From Streptomyces sp. WM6386 (GTDB lineage Bacteria > Actinomycetota > Actinomycetes > Streptomycetales > Streptomycetaceae), in NCBI RefSeq assembly GCF_000972385.1, contig NZ_JXTE01000074.1, forward strand, positions 1-39,739: DNA of 39,739 bases, read 5' to 3'. Under the pieces are notes generated by a model. The model did no database searches, was not told the DNA's origin, and saw nothing but the letters and a program-made list of their open reading frames with translations. Position numbers and translations under genes: made by a program. Positions 1 to 7,583 of the stretch are shown in pieces (position 1 is the stretch's first letter; each line of letters starts with the position of its first letter).

Positions 1-676
1 GCAGCGGCAGCACCTCGGAGACGGTCACCAGATCCCGCAGCGGATACCGCGCCAGCACCGCGTCCACCTCGGGCGTCAACGCCCCCGCCAGCCGCGCCGC
101 GGCCGGGCGGGTCTCGTCCCGGAGGGCGGTCACGGCGGCGCGGATCACCTTGCGCAGGCCCTCGCCCTTGGGGACGCCGTCGGCCGCCCGTTCGTACAGG
201 CGCGCGCCGTCCTCCAGGACGAGGTCGGTGTCCATGCCCGCCGGGATCTTGATCTGGGCGTGGTGGCGCCAGGTGCTGATCGGATCGCCCCAGGCCTCGA
301 CCTGGAAGGTCCAGTGCCCGGGTTCGCCGGCGCTGACGTCGGCGCCCCAGCGGTCGGTGCCGGGGGCCAGTTCGCGCATCGGCGTCCAGGGGCCCGGGCG
401 GCCCTCGGGGTCTTTCAGTACGACGTTGGCGGCGACCGCGTCATGGCCTTCGCGGAACACGGTGGCCGAGATCGCGAAGGTCTCGCCGGTGACCGCCTTC
501 GCGGGCCGGCGTCCGCGCTGGACGATCGGACGGACGTCGAGGACGGGTATGCGCCCGATGCCGTCGCCGGTGGAGGGTGGCTCCGGAGGCGGTGGCTGGA
601 TGTCTGCCGAGTACTGCTCGGGCGGTGTCTCGGTACCGGTCGTCGGGGGTGCTGACGAGTGGTGCGTGGCGGGCAT
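1..676 (-). CDS. glgE: Alpha-1,4-glucan:maltose-1-phosphate maltosyltransferase, N-terminal part (gene runs off the left edge)
   Basis: The first 225 codons of a leftward gene are present. GlgE extends linear alpha-1,4-glucans with maltose-1-phosphate, a cytoplasmic route to glycogen-like polymer. The fragment has a Pro/Ser-rich start, then the N-terminal beta-sandwich of the family (about residues 40-145, with the run GRIPVLDVRPIVQRG) and the start of the helical insert. The GH13 catalytic domain lies outside the window, so the assignment rests on the N-domain and on glgP next door. The ATG at 674-676 has an AGGAG five bases upstream. No frame break is visible. Confidence 0.9.
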   Translation of the reverse strand, partial: MPATHHSSAPPTTGTETPPEQYSADIQPPPPEPPSTGDGIGRIPVLDVRPIVQRGRRPAKAVTGETFAISATVFREGHDAVAANVVLKDPEGRPGPWTPMRELAPGTDRWGADVSAGEPGHWTFQVEAWGDPISTWRHHAQIKIPAGMDTDLVLEDGARLYERAADGVPKGEGLRKVIRAAVTALRDETRPAAARLAGALTPEVDAVLARYPLRDLVTVSEVLPL

Positions 677-769
677 GACCGCTCCTGTCCGCGTCAACGT
701 GGGTGGGCGGATGGCTGTGGGGAGGTGGGTCCTGCGTGGTGTTCCTGAGGGTTGTACCGGAGGAGCCTT

Positions 770-788
770 CCCACCCTATTCGGGTGGG
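770..788 (-). promoter_or_regulatory. Inverted repeat in the glgE leader
   Basis: Seven-base perfect arms, CCCACCC and GGGTGGG, flank a five-base loop about 95 bases upstream of the glgE start. Read on the minus strand the loop and right arm contain TAGGGT, which fits a Streptomyces -10 box, but I find no good -35 at 17-18 bases. It may be an operator, a leader hairpin or chance. The rest of 677-834 shows no gene. Confidence 0.3.
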
Positions 789-834
789 CAATCCGGCACT
801 TTGTTAACTACTCACGCGTATGTCTACACACAAG

Positions 835-865
835 ACCGGCCCCGTTCGAGATGAACGGGGCCGGT
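835..865 (-). terminator. Terminator of the subtilisin-like protease gene
   Basis: A perfect 13-bp stem (835-847 with 853-865) closes a GAGAT loop and starts 15 bases beyond the protease stop codon. The minus-strand continuation is TCTTGTGTGT, a weak U-rich tail. It separates the protease from the glgE promoter region. Confidence 0.8.
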
Positions 866-880
866 TTCCGCACGCTGTCG

Positions 881-2083
881 CTACGAGGCCGGAACCTGCA
901 GCAGTTTGTTCGGCGAGGCAAGCCCTCGGCCGGAGATTTTTCCGGAAACCGCCTGTGCGACCAGTGCCTTGGACACCTGTGCGGGTGTGGCCTTGGGGTG
1001 GTCGGCCAGATAGAGCGCGGCCGTGCCCGCCGCGTGCGGCGACGCCATCGACGTACCCGAGTAGGTGGCCTTGGCGGTGTCGCCCTTGTTGGACGCCGAG
1101 GTGATCGCGACGCCAGGGGCGAACAGGTCGAGTGCCGCACCGAAGTTCGAGAAGTCCGCCCGTGCGTCCTTCTTGTCGCTCGCGCCGACCGTGATCGCCT
1201 GCTTGACGTTCGCGGGTGAGTAGAGGCTCGCCGGCAGTGCGTCGTTGCCGGCCGCGACCGTGTACGTGACACCCGACTTGATCGAGTTGCGTACGGCGGC
1301 GTCGAGTTGGGCGTTGCGGTAGCCGCCGAGGCTGACGTTGGCGACCGCGGGCTTCCTCGCGTGCTTGGTCACCCAGTCGATACCCGCGATGACCTGGGCG
1401 GTCGTGCCCGATCCCGCGTTGTCGAGGACCCGGACGGCGACGACCTGGGCCTGCTTGGCGACGCCGTACTTGGTGCCCGCGACGGTGGCGGCGACATGGG
1501 TGCCGTGGCCGTTCCCGTCGCTCGCGGTCCTGTCGTTGCCGACGAAGTCCCAGCCGTAACTGGCGCGTTTGCCGAAGTCCTTGTGCGAGATGCGAATGCC
1601 GGTGTCGATCACGTACACCGTCGCGCCCGCGCCCGCGGACTCGGGCCAGGTGTAGCTCTGGTCCAGCGGCAGATTCTTCTGGTCGACGCGGTCCAGCCCC
1701 CAGGACGGCGGGTTCTGCTGGGTGTGCTCCAGGGTCACTCGGGTGTCCTGGGCGACCGACGCCACGCGGGAGTCGGCCGCGAGCAACTTGGCCTGTCTCT
1801 CATTGGCCTTGATCGCATAGCCGTTGAGGACCGTGCCGTAGGTATGGCTTATTTTCGCCCCGTACTTCTCGGCGAGACTCTTTCCCGCCGACGACGGAGC
1901 CTTCGTTTCCCCCTTGAGAGTCACCAGGTAGCTTCCCCCGACGGAACCGGGGTTCCCGGCGCCGAGTATCTTCCCCTCCGGTGCGGCGTGCGCGGGCAGG
2001 GTGATGGCTGAAAGCGCGGCGGCACAGGTCACCGCGGTCAAGCCCCCCGCCCAGCGCAGACGCCGTGTGCGCGTCCGTGCCAT
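881..2083 (-). CDS. Secreted subtilisin-like serine protease (peptidase S8)
   Basis: A 400-residue pre-pro-protease of the proteinase K/aqualysin type. Residues 1-33 form a signal peptide with an Arg-rich start and an AHA cleavage site. Residues about 48-120 are an inhibitor I9 propeptide. The mature domain has all three catalytic residues: Asp160 in VYVIDTG, His193 in NGHGTH and Ser345 in GTSMASPH, with Asn280 in AAGN as the oxyanion residue. It ends soon after the catalytic fold, so there is no P-domain or cell-wall anchor, and it should be released from the cell. The ATG at 2081-2083 follows a GAGGAGGGG Shine-Dalgarno region. It is monocistronic, with its own hairpin downstream. Its substrates cannot be told from sequence. 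Confidence 0.95.
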   Translation of the reverse strand: MARTRTRRLRWAGGLTAVTCAAALSAITLPAHAAPEGKILGAGNPGSVGGSYLVTLKGETKAPSSAGKSLAEKYGAKISHTYGTVLNGYAIKANERQAKLLAADSRVASVAQDTRVTLEHTQQNPPSWGLDRVDQKNLPLDQSYTWPESAGAGATVYVIDTGIRISHKDFGKRASYGWDFVGNDRTASDGNGHGTHVAATVAGTKYGVAKQAQVVAVRVLDNAGSGTTAQVIAGIDWVTKHARKPAVANVSLGGYRNAQLDAAVRNSIKSGVTYTVAAGNDALPASLYSPANVKQAITVGASDKKDARADFSNFGAALDLFAPGVAITSASNKGDTAKATYSGTSMASPHAAGTAALYLADHPKATPAQVSKALVAQAVSGKISGRGLASPNKLLQVPAS

Positions 2084-2377
2084 GGTGTGAGTTCCCCTCC
2101 TCAACTCGGCGTACGGCGGCCGTGGTTCACCGGGAGTCGACCGGCGTGGCCGATACGCCACGTGCAGCCTCTCGTGGGGTGCGAAGCCACCACAAGGACG
2201 CCTACGGGGGCGGAATCGGCCATATCGTCCATGGGGGGCGCGTGAAGGTTGCGGCGTTTTCCGGTCTGTCTGCTTCTGCGGCACCGTGGTTACGACGGCC
2301 GTCGGCCGATACCGTCGACGGTGACGACGGGGCGCACAGCGCGGTGCGTCCCCCTCCGCACGTCGTACGAGGTGGCA
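2084..2377. promoter_or_regulatory. Divergent intergenic region between the S8 protease and glgP
   Basis: No gene is supported in these 294 bases, which must hold both promoters. The clearest element is the perfect 12-bp palindrome ACCGTCGACGGT at 2311-2322, 56 bases before the glgP start. Next to it is a repeated CGGCCGTCGGCCG stretch at about 2296-2308. I could not place a convincing -35/-10 pair. Regulator binding is inference only. Confidence 0.35.
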
Positions 2378-4996
2378 ATGAAGGCTATCCGTCGCTTCAC
2401 CGTCCGACCCGTACTGCCCGAACCCCTCCGGCCGCTGAGCGACCTGGCGCGCAATCTGCGCTGGTCCTGGCATGCGGAGACCCGTGACCTGTTCCAGTCG
2501 GTCGATCCGGAGTGCTGGGCCGCTTCGGGCTGCGATCCCGTACGCCTGCTGGGCGACGTACCGCCCCGGCGCCTCGCGGAGCTGGCGGAGGACCGCCGCT
2601 TCCTGCGCCGGCTGACGGCCGCCGCGGACGATCTGCACGACTACGTCTCCGGCGAGCGCTGGTACCAGGCGCAGTCGGGCGAACTCCCCGCCGCTGTCGC
2701 CTACTTCTCGCCCGAGTTCGGCGTCACAGCGGCCCTGCCGCAGTACTCCGGCGGTCTGGGCATCCTCGCGGGCGACCATCTGAAGGCGGCCAGTGACCTG
2801 GGCGTCCCGCTGATCGGTGTGGGGCTCCTGTACCGGCACGGCTACTTCCGCCAGTCGCTGTCCCGGGACGGCTGGCAGCAGGAGCACTATCCGGTTCTCG
2901 ACCCCAACGAGCTGCCCGTGGGGTTGTTGAAGGAGGCCGACGGCACGCCCGCACAGGTGTCGCTGGCCCTGCCCGGCGGCAAACAGCTGCACGCCCGGAT
3001 CTGGCTGGCCCAGGTCGGCCGCGTGCCCTTGCTGATGCTCGACTCCGACGTCGAGGAGAACGATCTCGGCGAACGAGGGGTGACCGACCGGCTCTACGGC
3101 GGCGGCAGCGAACACCGGCTCCTCCAGGAGATGCTGCTGGGAATCGGCGGGGTCCGGGCGGTCCGCACGTACTGCCGGCTGACCGGCCACGCCGCACCCG
3201 AGGTCTTCCACACCAACGAGGGCCACGCGGGGTTCCTGGGGCTGGAGCGGATCGCCGAACTGGGCGATCAAGGGCTTGATTTCGATGCGGCGCTGGAGGC
3301 GGTCCGGGCCGGGACGGTCTTCACCACCCACACCCCCGTCCCCGCCGGCATCGACCGCTTCGACCGTGAGCTGGTCGCCCGGCACTTCGGGGCTGATGCC
3401 GAATTGCCGCGCATCGACGTCGAACGGATCCTGCGGCTGGGCATGGAGACGTATCCGGGTGGCGAGCCCAACCTGTTCAACATGGCGGTGATGGGCCTGC
3501 GGCTGGGGCAGCGCGCGAACGGTGTCTCGCTGCTCCACGGTCATGTCAGCCGCGAGATGTTCTCCGGACTCTGGCCGGGATTCGACCCCGACGAGGTGCC
3601 GATCACCTCCGTGACGAACGGGGTGCACGCCCCGACCTGGGTCGCACCGGAGGTCTTCCGGCTCGGCGCCCGGCAGATCGGCGCCCAGCGCACGGAGGAC
3701 GCGCTGACGGTCGGCGGCTCGGACCGGTGGGACGCGGTGGGGGAGATCCCCGACCAGGACATCTGGGAGCTGCGCCGGGTGCTGCGCGAGCAGCTGGTGA
3801 CGGAGGTGCGGGAGCGACTGCGTGTGTCGTGGCGCCAACGGGGCGCGGGGACGGCGGAGTTGGGGTGGATCGACGGGGTGTTGGACCCCGACGTCCTGAC
3901 GATCGGATTCGCGCGGCGCGTCCCGTCGTACAAACGCCTGACGCTGATGCTGCGCGACCGCGACCGTCTGATGGACCTGTTGCTGCACCCCGAGCGCCCG
4001 ATCCAGATCGTGGTCGCGGGGAAGGCGCACCCGGCGGACGACGGCGGCAAACGCCTGGTCCAGGAGCTGGTTCGGTTCGCGGACGACCCCAGGGTGCGGC
4101 ATCGGATCGTGTTCCTGCCGGACTACGGCATGGCGATGGCGCAGAAGCTGTACCCGGGCTGCGACATCTGGCTGAACAATCCGCTGCGCCCGCTGGAGGC
4201 GTGCGGGACCTCGGGCATGAAGGCGGCGCTCAACGGCTGCCTCAACCTGTCGGTCCTGGACGGCTGGTGGGACGAGTGGTTCCAGCCCGACTTCGGCTGG
4301 TCGATCCCGACGGCGGACGGCACGGGGACGGATCCCGACCACCGGGACGACGTGGAGGCGGCGGCGCTGTACGACCTGCTGGAGCAGCGGGTCACACCGC
4401 GGTTCTACGAGCGGGGGCAGGGCGGGCTGCCGGACCGCTGGATCGAGATGGTCCGCCAGACCTTGACGCTGCTCGGCCCGAAGGTGCTGGCCGGCCGTAT
4501 GGTCCGCGACTACGTGGAGCGGCTCTACACCCCGGCAGCGCATGCGCATCGCGCGATGACGCCGGAGCCGGCGCGGGAGCTCGCGGTCTGGAAGGCGCGG
4601 GTGCGGGGTGCCTGGTCCTCGGTCACGGTGGACCACGTCGAGACGTCGGTCGCGACGACCACGGCGGAACTGGGCTCGACACTCGGGCTCCGGGTGCGGG
4701 TGGGGCTCGGTGAGCTGAGCCCCGAGGACGTCGAGGTCCAGGCCGTCTCCGGGCGCGTGGACGAGGAGGACCGGATCGCGGACGCGATGACGGTTCCCCT
4801 GAAGCCCGTGGGCGGGCCGGACCCGGAGGGGCAGTGGGTGTACGAGGGGCCGCTGTCACTGGACCGGACGGGGCCCTTCGGGTACACCGTCCGCATCCTT
4901 CCGTCCCATCGACTGCTGGCGTCCGGGGCGGAGTTGGGGCTCGTGGCGGTGCCTTCGGAGGATGTGGTGGAGGGGGCGGGTGTGCTGATGAGGTGA
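2378..4996 (+). CDS. glgP: Alpha-glucan (glycogen) phosphorylase
   Basis: An 872-residue phosphorylase that releases glucose-1-phosphate from alpha-1,4-glucan in the cytoplasm. The N-terminus is the DUF3417 domain of the actinobacterial subgroup (about residues 10-120, with NLRWSW), followed by the GT35 core with SPEFG, EYSGG-like QYSGG and FHTNEGHAGF motifs. Lys615 in GTSGMKAALNG is the expected pyridoxal-phosphate lysine. The C-terminal 150 residues form a beta-rich tail typical of this subgroup. ATG 2378 was chosen because GAGG lies five bases upstream and the family begins with MKAIRRF; the frame stays open upstream to 2249. It is head-to-tail with nothing and convergent with the DUF1990 gene. 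glgE on its left and glgX at 22.4 kb act on the same polymer. Confidence 0.95.
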   Translation: MKAIRRFTVRPVLPEPLRPLSDLARNLRWSWHAETRDLFQSVDPECWAASGCDPVRLLGDVPPRRLAELAEDRRFLRRLTAAADDLHDYVSGERWYQAQSGELPAAVAYFSPEFGVTAALPQYSGGLGILAGDHLKAASDLGVPLIGVGLLYRHGYFRQSLSRDGWQQEHYPVLDPNELPVGLLKEADGTPAQVSLALPGGKQLHARIWLAQVGRVPLLMLDSDVEENDLGERGVTDRLYGGGSEHRLLQEMLLGIGGVRAVRTYCRLTGHAAPEVFHTNEGHAGFLGLERIAELGDQGLDFDAALEAVRAGTVFTTHTPVPAGIDRFDRELVARHFGADAELPRIDVERILRLGMETYPGGEPNLFNMAVMGLRLGQRANGVSLLHGHVSREMFSGLWPGFDPDEVPITSVTNGVHAPTWVAPEVFRLGARQIGAQRTEDALTVGGSDRWDAVGEIPDQDIWELRRVLREQLVTEVRERLRVSWRQRGAGTAELGWIDGVLDPDVLTIGFARRVPSYKRLTLMLRDRDRLMDLLLHPERPIQIVVAGKAHPADDGGKRLVQELVRFADDPRVRHRIVFLPDYGMAMAQKLYPGCDIWLNNPLRPLEACGTSGMKAALNGCLNLSVLDGWWDEWFQPDFGWSIPTADGTGTDPDHRDDVEAAALYDLLEQRVTPRFYERGQGGLPDRWIEMVRQTLTLLGPKVLAGRMVRDYVERLYTPAAHAHRAMTPEPARELAVWKARVRGAWSSVTVDHVETSVATTTAELGSTLGLRVRVGLGELSPEDVEVQAVSGRVDEEDRIADAMTVPLKPVGGPDPEGQWVYEGPLSLDRTGPFGYTVRILPSHRLLASGAELGLVAVPSEDVVEGAGVLMR

Positions 4997-5041
4997 CGCG
5001 CGCAGGTGCTTGCCAGGCGGCTGATGCGGGCCGGGCAGGAC

Positions 5042-5548
5042 TCAGTCCTCGTCCCCGCCGCTCAGCCGCCGCAACACCACCCCGCACCTGCGCGCATAGG
5101 CATGCTGCAACCCTCGCGTCGCGGGCCCGCCCGCCCGGGTGTACCACTTCGCGGCCCGGCTGAACGCGGAGATGGTGAGCCAGACCGTGCCGTCCCCCGT
5201 CCGGTCCACGACGAAGGACTCCTCGCCGCACTCGGGGTGGCCGGAAAGTGTTCCGTACGCCCAGCCCGCGCGGCGGTGTTCCTCCACCGTCCAGACCACG
5301 CGGCAGGGCGCCTTGATGACCCCGGCCAGCGTCACCGTGACGTCGACGTCGGGTGCCGCGCGTTCCGCGGAGGCGTCGATGCCGACGCCCATCGCGCGGT
5401 GCATCTCCCAGGTCAGGACCGCTTCCGAGGCGCGGCGGAAGACCTGTTCGCCCTCGCCGATGCGGGTGCGGACGTGGAGGGGGCGGAAGCCGGGCGGGCA
5501 GAAACCGTTCCGCTGGGTCGCGCCTACGTCGTCGTACGTGAAGGACAT
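5042..5548 (-). CDS. DUF1990 family protein
   Basis: A 168-residue soluble protein matching the actinobacterial DUF1990 family, recognised by its start MSFTYDDVGATQ, the central stretch GEGEQVFRRA and the terminal ARRCGVVLRRL. No signal peptide or membrane segment is visible. The biochemical role is unknown; a lipid- or ligand-binding fold has been suggested for the family, but nothing here tests that. I chose ATG 5548 rather than the in-frame TTG at 5557 because the family starts at MSFTYDDVG. Neither start has a good Shine-Dalgarno. It is convergent with glgP, 45 bases apart, with no shared hairpin between them. Confidence 0.8.
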   Translation of the reverse strand: MSFTYDDVGATQRNGFCPPGFRPLHVRTRIGEGEQVFRRASEAVLTWEMHRAMGVGIDASAERAAPDVDVTVTLAGVIKAPCRVVWTVEEHRRAGWAYGTLSGHPECGEESFVVDRTGDGTVWLTISAFSRAAKWYTRAGGPATRGLQHAYARRCGVVLRRLSGGDED

Positions 5549-5562
5549 GGGAGACAAGGGTA

Positions 5563-5601
5563 GGGCGGCACCCCGGAATGCCTTCGTCCCGGGTGCCGCC
5601 C
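5563..5601 (-). terminator. Terminator of the first M4 protease gene
   Basis: An 11-bp perfect stem GGGCGGCACCC/GGGTGCCGCCC (5563-5573 with 5591-5601) starts 18 bases past the stop at 5619 and lies before the DUF1990 start. It has no long U-tract, as is usual in Streptomyces. Confidence 0.75.
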
Positions 5602-5618
5602 AGCGAGCCGCCCTCGGG

Positions 5619-7286
5619 CTAGCTCACGTTGACCGCGGACCAGGCCGCGGCGACCGCGTTGTACTCGGTGCTGGTGGAGCCGTACAGGGCGGAGGCCGCC
5701 GAGAGCGTGCCCGTGCGTGCCGCCTTGTAGTTGGTCGTCGACGTGAAGTACGTCGTCAGCGCCTTGTACCAGATCTGGAGCGCCTTCGCGCGGCCGATGC
5801 CGGTGACCGTGGAGCCGTTGGACGTCGGCGAGTTGTAGCTCACGCCGTTGATCGTCTTCGAACCGCTGCCCTCCGACAGGAGGTAGAAGAAGTGGTTCGC
5901 GACGCCGGACGAGTAGTGGACGTCCAGGTTGCCGACGGAGGAGGACCAGGAGTCCGCCGAGCCGCCGTCCTTGCTGGGCTTGTCCATGTAGCGCAGCGGG
6001 GTGCCGTCGCCGTTGATGTCGATCTCCTCGCCGATGAGGTAGTCACCGACGTCGTTGGAGTTGGCCGCGTAGAACTCGACACCCGTGCCGAAGATGTCCG
6101 AGGTCGCCTCGTTGAGGCCGCCGGACTCACCGCTGTAGTTCAGGCCCGCCGTGTTCGAGGTGACGCCGTGGCTCATCTCGTGGCCGGCCACGTCCAGCGA
6201 GGTCAGCGGGCTGACGTTGCCCTCGCCGTCGCCGTACGTCATGCAGAAGCAGCTGTCGTCCCAGAACGCGTTGACGTACGCGTTGCCGTAGTGGACCCGG
6301 GAGTAGGCCGCGACACCGTTGTTCTTGATGCCGCTGCGGCCGAAGGTGGACTTGTAGAAGTCCCAGGTGGTCGCCGCGCCGTAGGCGGCGTCGACGGCCG
6401 CGGTCTGGTCGGTGGTGGAGCTGGAGGCGGCTCCGGTGCCCCACGTGTTGTCGGCGTCCGTGAACAGCGTGCCCGCGGAGGAGCTGGTGGCGTGGGCCTT
6501 GTTGTACGTCTTGTGGCTGCCGCGCGTGCCGTCGGTCAGCTGGTACGTCGAGCCCGACAGGGTGGTCTCCAGACTGACCGTGCCCGAGTACAGGCTCTTG
6601 CCGGTGCCGGTCGCGTTCTCGATGCCCTGGTACTCGAAGAGCTTCTTGCCGGTGGCGGCGTCGGTGATGACGTGCAGCTGGTTCGGGGTGCCGTCGTCCT
6701 GGAAGCCGCCGACGATCGTCTCGTAGGCGAGGACGGGGGTGCCCGAGCCGGCCCAGATGACCTTGCGCGCGCCGTCGGCGGCGGTCTTCTCCGAGCCCGC
6801 GGCCTCGGCGGCGGTCAGCGCCTGCTTCTCGGCCTTGACGACGGTGAGCTTCGGGGTCAGGGAGGCGACCTTGATGCTCTTGGTCGTCGCCTTGGAGACG
6901 CCCTTGGTCGCACCGGACTTCGACTTGTGGACGACCAGGTCGCCACCGAGGACCGGCAGACCGGCGTAGGTGCGCTCGTAACGCGTGTGGACGGTGCCGT
7001 CGACGTCCTTCACGACGTCCTTGACGACCAGCTTCTCCTTGGCGCCGAGGCCTATCTCCTGGGCGGTGTCCGAGGCGCCGGCCTGCTGCTGGTTGATGAG
7101 CGTGGTGCGCGCGGCAGGGGACAGCTGAAGGGGGGCGGAGGCGAGGGTCGCCCTGCCCGTGGCTTCCGCCGGGCTCTGTGCCGCGGCGGTGCCGCCGGTC
7201 AGACCGGTGGTGAGGAGGGCTCCGGCCGCGACAGCGGTGGCGATGGCCAGAGTGGTGCGCTTGTGACGCGCGTAGACGGGGGTCAC
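5619..7286 (-). CDS. Secreted M4 (thermolysin-type) neutral zinc metalloprotease
   Basis: A 555-residue pre-pro-enzyme. Residues 1-36 are a signal peptide ending AAA. The FTP propeptide (about 55-130) and PepSY region (about 140-220) precede the mature M4 domain (about 230-555). Zinc site: His369-Glu370-x-x-His373 with third ligand Glu393 in NEATSD; His457 in DVHYSSG is the usual transition-state histidine. Unusually, the only cysteines are Cys346 and Cys348 (SCFC), next to the active-site region. The GTG start at 7284-7286 has AAGGAG five bases upstream, which decides it over upstream in-frame codons. The neighbouring 683-residue paralogue lies immediately upstream in the same direction, but each gene has its own promoter block and terminator. 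Confidence 0.95.
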   Translation of the reverse strand: MTPVYARHKRTTLAIATAVAAGALLTTGLTGGTAAAQSPAEATGRATLASAPLQLSPAARTTLINQQQAGASDTAQEIGLGAKEKLVVKDVVKDVDGTVHTRYERTYAGLPVLGGDLVVHKSKSGATKGVSKATTKSIKVASLTPKLTVVKAEKQALTAAEAAGSEKTAADGARKVIWAGSGTPVLAYETIVGGFQDDGTPNQLHVITDAATGKKLFEYQGIENATGTGKSLYSGTVSLETTLSGSTYQLTDGTRGSHKTYNKAHATSSSAGTLFTDADNTWGTGAASSSTTDQTAAVDAAYGAATTWDFYKSTFGRSGIKNNGVAAYSRVHYGNAYVNAFWDDSCFCMTYGDGEGNVSPLTSLDVAGHEMSHGVTSNTAGLNYSGESGGLNEATSDIFGTGVEFYAANSNDVGDYLIGEEIDINGDGTPLRYMDKPSKDGGSADSWSSSVGNLDVHYSSGVANHFFYLLSEGSGSKTINGVSYNSPTSNGSTVTGIGRAKALQIWYKALTTYFTSTTNYKAARTGTLSAASALYGSTSTEYNAVAAAWSAVNVS

Positions 7287-7366
7287 ACAAGCTCCTTGGT
7301 GGGGGAGCCCGGACGGCTGTGGGGCAACCGGCCCGGGGTGGTTGTGAAGTTGTGCGGCGGGTGTGA

Positions 7367-7398
7367 GGAAGAGTGGCATCAGGGCCGCATAAATGTCA
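7367..7398 (-). promoter_or_regulatory. Promoter block shared with the second M4 gene (copy 1)
   Basis: On the minus strand TGACA (7394-7398) is followed, after exactly 15 bases, by TGCCACTCTTCC (7367-7378). The same two blocks at the same spacing precede the paralogous gene at 9787-9818. Read as a promoter, this is ATGACA, an 18-base spacer and CACTCT. The 12-base block may also be a regulator site. It lies about 80-112 bases before the start codon. Confidence 0.6.
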
Positions 7399-7440
7399 TG
7401 ACCCCGTCGTGATGTTGGCCGAAAACCCGCTCCTGAGTGA

Positions 7441-7455
7441 ACATTGCCGCAATGT
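7441..7455. promoter_or_regulatory. Perfect palindrome upstream of the first M4 gene
   Basis: ACATTGC-C-GCAATGT has two 7-base arms around one base. It lies 155 bases upstream of the M4 start and about 43 bases beyond the candidate -35, a position suited to an activator or repressor site. It is not found upstream of the paralogue. The regulator is unknown. Confidence 0.4.
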
Positions 7456-7514
7456 GAAGCGACTTGACCTCGGCAAAGGCCCAACAAGCCCTCGGTAAGG
7501 CGCTGGCAAAAAGA

Positions 7515-7554
7515 GGGCGCCGCCCCGGGGAGTCGAACCACCGGGACGGCGCCC
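7515..7554 (-). terminator. Terminator of the second M4 protease gene
   Basis: A 14-bp stem with one C-A mismatch (7515-7528 with 7541-7554) begins 29 bases after the stop codon at 7584 and precedes the upstream region of the next protease gene. On the minus strand it is followed by CTCTTTTT, a good U-run for this genus. Confidence 0.8.
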
Positions 7555-7583
7555 TGTCCTTCAGTCGCTCAGCACCATCCGGT

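Noticed and set aside
2084..4636. Long open frame on the minus strand continuing from the S8 protease upstream across glgP
   Set aside because: Open frames opposite genes are common at this GC content. Its codons show no bias, and the protease start has a good ribosome site and signal peptide.
7515..7554. tRNA-like sequence AGTCGAACCACCGGGAC in a GC-rich hairpin
   Set aside because: It recalls a T-arm and acceptor end, but no D-arm, anticodon or acceptor partner is present. It forms a simple terminator hairpin.
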